Origin: Gelria sp.
Lineage (GTDB): Bacteria > Bacillota > Syntrophomonadia > Syntrophomonadales > Syntrophomonadaceae
Direction of reading: 5' to 3'
Length of the DNA: 8,338 bases
NCBI GenBank assembly: GCA_012839665.1
Contig: DUMX01000286.1
Coordinates: 1-8,338 of the forward strand
How positions within the stretch are numbered: position 1 is the stretch's first letter; every line of letters starts with the position of its first letter. This document shows positions 5,393 to 8,338 of the stretch, in pieces. Under the pieces are notes generated by a model that had not been told where the DNA came from, made no database searches, and saw only the letters and a list, made by a program, of their open reading frames with translations. A program made the position numbers and the translations under genes.

Positions 5393-8338
5393 AAATGAAC
5401 GGGTTCAGCACTGGCATAGACGCCATCCTTTTCCCAGATAAAGATATCACCGTAAATTACGGAACTATCTATATCTACAGGAACGGTAAATTCAAGAGTA
5501 ACATCGGTTGTTTGCCTGCTGTCTACTGTAATCCTCTGGTTAAGCTGGTCCAGAACGTCGCCACCCTGATTTTCGCGGGCACCTTTTCCGCCGCGCAACT
5601 GCAGAATTGCATCTACGGTCTGCGACTGGTCACTGCTATTCTCCAGGGTTGCTGTCAACTGATAGGACTGACCAGCTACAACTCCGCTAACTTCTTTGCC
5701 ATCCTGGGTTACCTTGTAAACAGGTGGTTTAAAGCTTGCGGTATAGAATACTACTTTAGAATCATCTTCGCTGATGTTGCCTTTAACATCTTCTATTCCA
5801 GCTGGTAGAACTAATTCATAATAAGTTCCATAATCCAGCTTTTCCTTGGTTTTGATATTCAGAACTTTATTTTGATTAAGTTCATAGGTAAATGCTACAG
5901 ATTCTTTTTTACTTTCCAGATTTCCAGTTGTACCAATCTTATTTAATATAATTTTCAGACTTTCCGGTACTATTTGCTCCATAAAACCTACCTTGAACTC
6001 GCCATCAATCCCGACTCCACCAGTTGGGCCAGCATAGGATGCAAAAGGCTTCTGGAATATGACCAGACGCCCGACTGTATCCTGGTCGCTGGATATGACC
6101 TGGATTACACCAGCATCACTATAGCCTTCGGCTTTTACTATTATGTGGTACTGACCAGGTAGACTAAACACCTCGGGATTAAGAACAATCTTGCCTTCAC
6201 TAATTGTATATTTACCTTCAGTAGAAATTCCGTCTACAGTTACATCTGTGATCGCTTTTACCCAATCTGCATCAGGAGTAAAGGTTATTTCTATGGCCTG
6301 CCCTAATGCGTTGTTGGTGGTATCGGCAGTCAGAGATGGAGCCGATTTTCCAATGTGAGCAATAAAGCTTTCTACGGCTGCACCATCAGTAGATTTGATT
6401 TGTTTATCTGGTTCTTCACTCTTGGTATAAGTGATAACTATTTTTTCATAACTATCAATTTTGTTTTCCAGCACTAACTTGATTTTCTCGACTGTATTAG
6501 TACTTTCGACTCCTTTTATCTGTGCATCAGCACCATCAATCTTCGCGGTAAACTGTTCATGAGTTCCAACCGGATCTGCCATAGCCTTACTAAATGTCAG
6601 GCTAATGTCACCTTTATTGGTAACCTCCGCCATCCATAGGAATGGCATGGTATCCGGGGTTTTGATGGTGGTAAACAACGGTTCGCTGACATTGTAAGCC
6701 GCATCCAGAGCCTCAACTGTAATCAGGTATTCCCGGTCAGGCGACAAATCGCCAATTGTATAGCTAGTTTTGCTGGTGCTCCCAGCATTTTTACCGTTGG
6801 CAAATATCCGGTAACCGGTTACCGCTACATTATCTTTAGCTGCAAGCCAGGAAATAGTTATGGTGTATGGAGTCTTGCCATCAGTTGTGATAACCGCACC
6901 AGCATCCCATTCGGGTGCCAGGTTATCAATTCCACCTTCCTCTTCACCTGTGAAGGTCAGGCTGATGGTATTACTCAAATCACTTACATTTTCTGCACTA
7001 TCTTTGGCCTTAATGCCAAAAGTATAATCTTTATCTTTTTGTAATTCCTTAACGGTATACTCATAGGTGTTACCAGATACTTCGCCTACCTTGTTTCCGT
7101 CCTGGTAAACCTCATATCCGCCTATGCTGATACTGCTTTTAGCCGGAGTCCACATCAGGGTAATACTATCCGCAGTCTGCGCCTTTTTCACAATAGTGAA
7201 GCTTGCAGGCCAGACCGGGGCATTGACTGCTTCATCATAACCGGTCATTCTTACCAAAACTGGCAGTTTGGAGCTTAGTTTATCGCCGCTGCCAAGTTGT
7301 CCGCCGGAGTTTTCACCCCAGGCATAAACCTTTTGGTCATTCTGCATAGCCAGGGTATTATCCCTGCCTCCAGCTACAGCAGTTATGCCTGATAATCCCT
7401 GTACCTGAATTGGTACCAGGCTGACAATGTTACTGCCATTACCTAATTGACCATACTGGTTTTTACCCCAGGTCCATACATTGCCATCCGAATCCAGAGC
7501 AATTCCATGCGCTCCACCGGCAGCAATACCTTCTACTTTTTTAGTTAAACCTTTGACTTTAGCATACGGTACAGGACTGGCCGGAGTAGCGTTGCTCTGA
7601 CCTCCATTACCGAATTGCCCTTGAATATTGTTACCCAGAGTTGCCACGGTGCCGTCCGCGAGCAGAGCTGCTACGAATTCATCACCGGCGACAATGCCCT
7701 GCACACCCATTAGGCTGGAGTAATGACCCCTGGGTGAATAAGTAGGTGCACCTACCGTATCAATAAAGTAGCCCTGACGACAAATCCTGCCATCATTAAA
7801 GAGGTAAGCTGCAAATCTCGGCGCAGCAGCAATACCTTTTACATTTTCGAACGGATGAATATCGGTCGGTACGTTGGTGTTGTAACACATCTGCACCGGG
7901 GTACGCCCATTGCCATTAGTGAGAGAATAACCACAGTTGGCTTCACCAGCTTCGCCCCAACCCCAAACCGTACCATCAGTTTTCAGAGCCAGGCAGTAGT
8001 TGGCTGCTGTTGCAATGGCTTTAACTCCCTCAAAAACCTTGGTAGGAGTCAGGCTGTCATCAGTAGTATCATTGCCTAACTGGTAGAGATTGTTTCTGCC
8101 CCAGGCATATACATTACCACTACCATCCAGTGCCAGGCTGTGATTATCACCTGCGGCTACTGCCACTACATTACTAAGACTGTCTACTTTTACTGGTTCT
8201 AACTGCTGTTTTTTATTATCTATACCCAACTGTCCATAATCATTCTGACCCCAGGCCCAAACATTGCCACTACTATCAACCAGCAGAGTATGTCTGCCGC
8301 CTGCTGCCATCTTACCGGCACCCTTTATAACAGGATTC
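5374..8338 (-). CDS. Large RCC1-propeller / fibronectin III surface protein (5' end outside window)
   Basis: The reading frame stays open to the window edge: nine more residues (NPVIKGAGK) precede the first internal ATG at 8310 and read as an RCC1 linker, so that ATG is not the start and any signal peptide lies outside. Counting from 8310: seven RCC1 repeats span about 1-355, with GGRHTLLVDSSGNVWAWG-type cores at 4, 54, 102, 162, 208, 264 and 313. Repeats 3-5 are degenerate. Next come two fibronectin III domains (about 368-452 and 466-550, the second introduced by NLAPEWDAG), an SwmB/Ig-like segment (about 558-655), a Shr-HID/DUF1533-like domain (about 657-740: APSLTADTTNNALGQAIEITF, GYSDAG), a Big_5/SbsA-like Ig domain (about 745-858) and a CARDB-like beta domain (about 862-978). 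There is no SLH, LPXTG or membrane anchor at the C-terminus. RCC1 propellers are protein-interaction scaffolds. The domain set fits an exported adhesive or binding protein. The gene precedes the SLH-protein gene by 48 bp, so the two probably share a transcript. Confidence 0.9.
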   Translation of the reverse strand, partial: NPVIKGAGKMAAGGRHTLLVDSSGNVWAWGQNDYGQLGIDNKKQQLEPVKVDSLSNVVAVAAGDNHSLALDGSGNVYAWGRNNLYQLGNDTTDDSLTPTKVFEGVKAIATAANYCLALKTDGTVWGWGEAGEANCGYSLTNGNGRTPVQMCYNTNVPTDIHPFENVKGIAAAPRFAAYLFNDGRICRQGYFIDTVGAPTYSPRGHYSSLMGVQGIVAGDEFVAALLADGTVATLGNNIQGQFGNGGQSNATPASPVPYAKVKGLTKKVEGIAAGGAHGIALDSDGNVWTWGKNQYGQLGNGSNIVSLVPIQVQGLSGITAVAGGRDNTLAMQNDQKVYAWGENSGGQLGSGDKLSSKLPVLVRMTGYDEAVNAPVWPASFTIVKKAQTADSITLMWTPAKSSISIGGYEVYQDGNKVGEVSGNTYEYTVKELQKDKDYTFGIKAKDSAENVSDLSNTISLTFTGEEEGGIDNLAPEWDAGAVITTDGKTPYTITISWLAAKDNVAVTGYRIFANGKNAGSTSKTSYTIGDLSPDREYLITVEALDAAYNVSEPLFTTIKTPDTMPFLWMAEVTNKGDISLTFSKAMADPVGTHEQFTAKIDGADAQIKGVESTNTVEKIKLVLENKIDSYEKIVITYTKSEEPDKQIKSTDGAAVESFIAHIGKSAPSLTADTTNNALGQAIEITFTPDADWVKAITDVTVDGISTEGKYTISEGKIVLNPEVFSLPGQYHIIVKAEGYSDAGVIQVISSDQDTVGRLVIFQKPFASYAGPTGGVGIDGEFKVGFMEQIVPESLKIILNKIGTTGNLESKKESVAFTYELNQNKVLNIKTKEKLDYGTYYELVLPAGIEDVKGNISEDDSKVVFYTASFKPPVYKVTQDGKEVSGVVAGQSYQLTATLENSSDQSQTVDAILQLRGGKGARENQGGDVLDQLNQRITVDSRQTTDVTLEFTVPVDIDSSVIYGDIFIWEKDGVYASAEPVHFSCPVN

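Noticed and set aside
5395..5808. 137-codon plus-strand open frame antisense to the RCC1 protein
   Set aside because: It shows no recognisable domain and no ribosome binding site, and it lies wholly opposite strongly supported coding sequence.
8308..8310. ATG 8310 as the true start of the RCC1 protein
   Set aside because: The frame remains open to the window end and the upstream residues continue an RCC1 linker; the ATG lies inside a repeat core and no signal peptide follows it.

Overview
The window most likely comes from an endospore-lineage Firmicute of the class Clostridia. A Syntrophomonas-like anaerobe would fit, but that placement rests on gene content and style and is tentative. The pointers are strong AGGAGG-type ribosome binding sites, moderate-to-low GC, an S-layer protein with three SLH domains, and three small membrane families (DUF421/YetF, DUF4363, DUF2512/YndM) typical of spore-forming Firmicutes. 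No tRNA, rRNA, CRISPR array, transposase or phage gene was seen.

Layout. Positions 15-99 and 1264-1363 hold two copies of an intergenic repeat in the same orientation. Each is a 7-bp AATTCTT tandem tract followed by a conserved block of about 70 bp. Between them lies a tight minus-strand pair, a DUF421/YetF-like membrane protein (500-1183) followed by a DUF4363 protein (104-484). The stop codon of the first is followed directly by the ribosome binding site of the second. A divergent DUF2512/YndM-like membrane protein (1479-1829, plus strand) follows and ends at a hairpin terminator (1855-1880) that can serve both converging genes. A MepA-like MATE transporter (1944-3356, minus) comes next. 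It is unusual because two Asp positions commonly found in the N-lobe are Ala and Asn.

The right-hand 60% of the window is a minus-strand surface-protein unit. Upstream in transcription is a very large protein, cut by the window edge (5374-8338). It has seven visible RCC1 beta-propeller repeats, two fibronectin type III domains, an SwmB/Ig-like segment, a Shr-HID-like (DUF1533) domain, a second Ig-like (SbsA/Big_5-like) domain and a C-terminal CARDB-like beta domain. It is followed after 48 bp by a signal-peptide-bearing protein with Ig-like domains and three C-terminal SLH domains (3526-5325). A long hairpin (5363-5392) straddles the stop codon of the large protein, and a strong intrinsic terminator (3404-3440) closes the unit.

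How the parts may work together: the RCC1/SLH pair looks like a co-expressed cell-surface module, with the SLH protein held on the secondary cell wall polymer and the propeller protein exported beside it (inference). The DUF421-DUF4363 pair is a recurring small-membrane-protein association of unknown biochemical role. Its most interesting local feature is the repeat framing it, whose heptad tract may sit inside the promoter of the pair.
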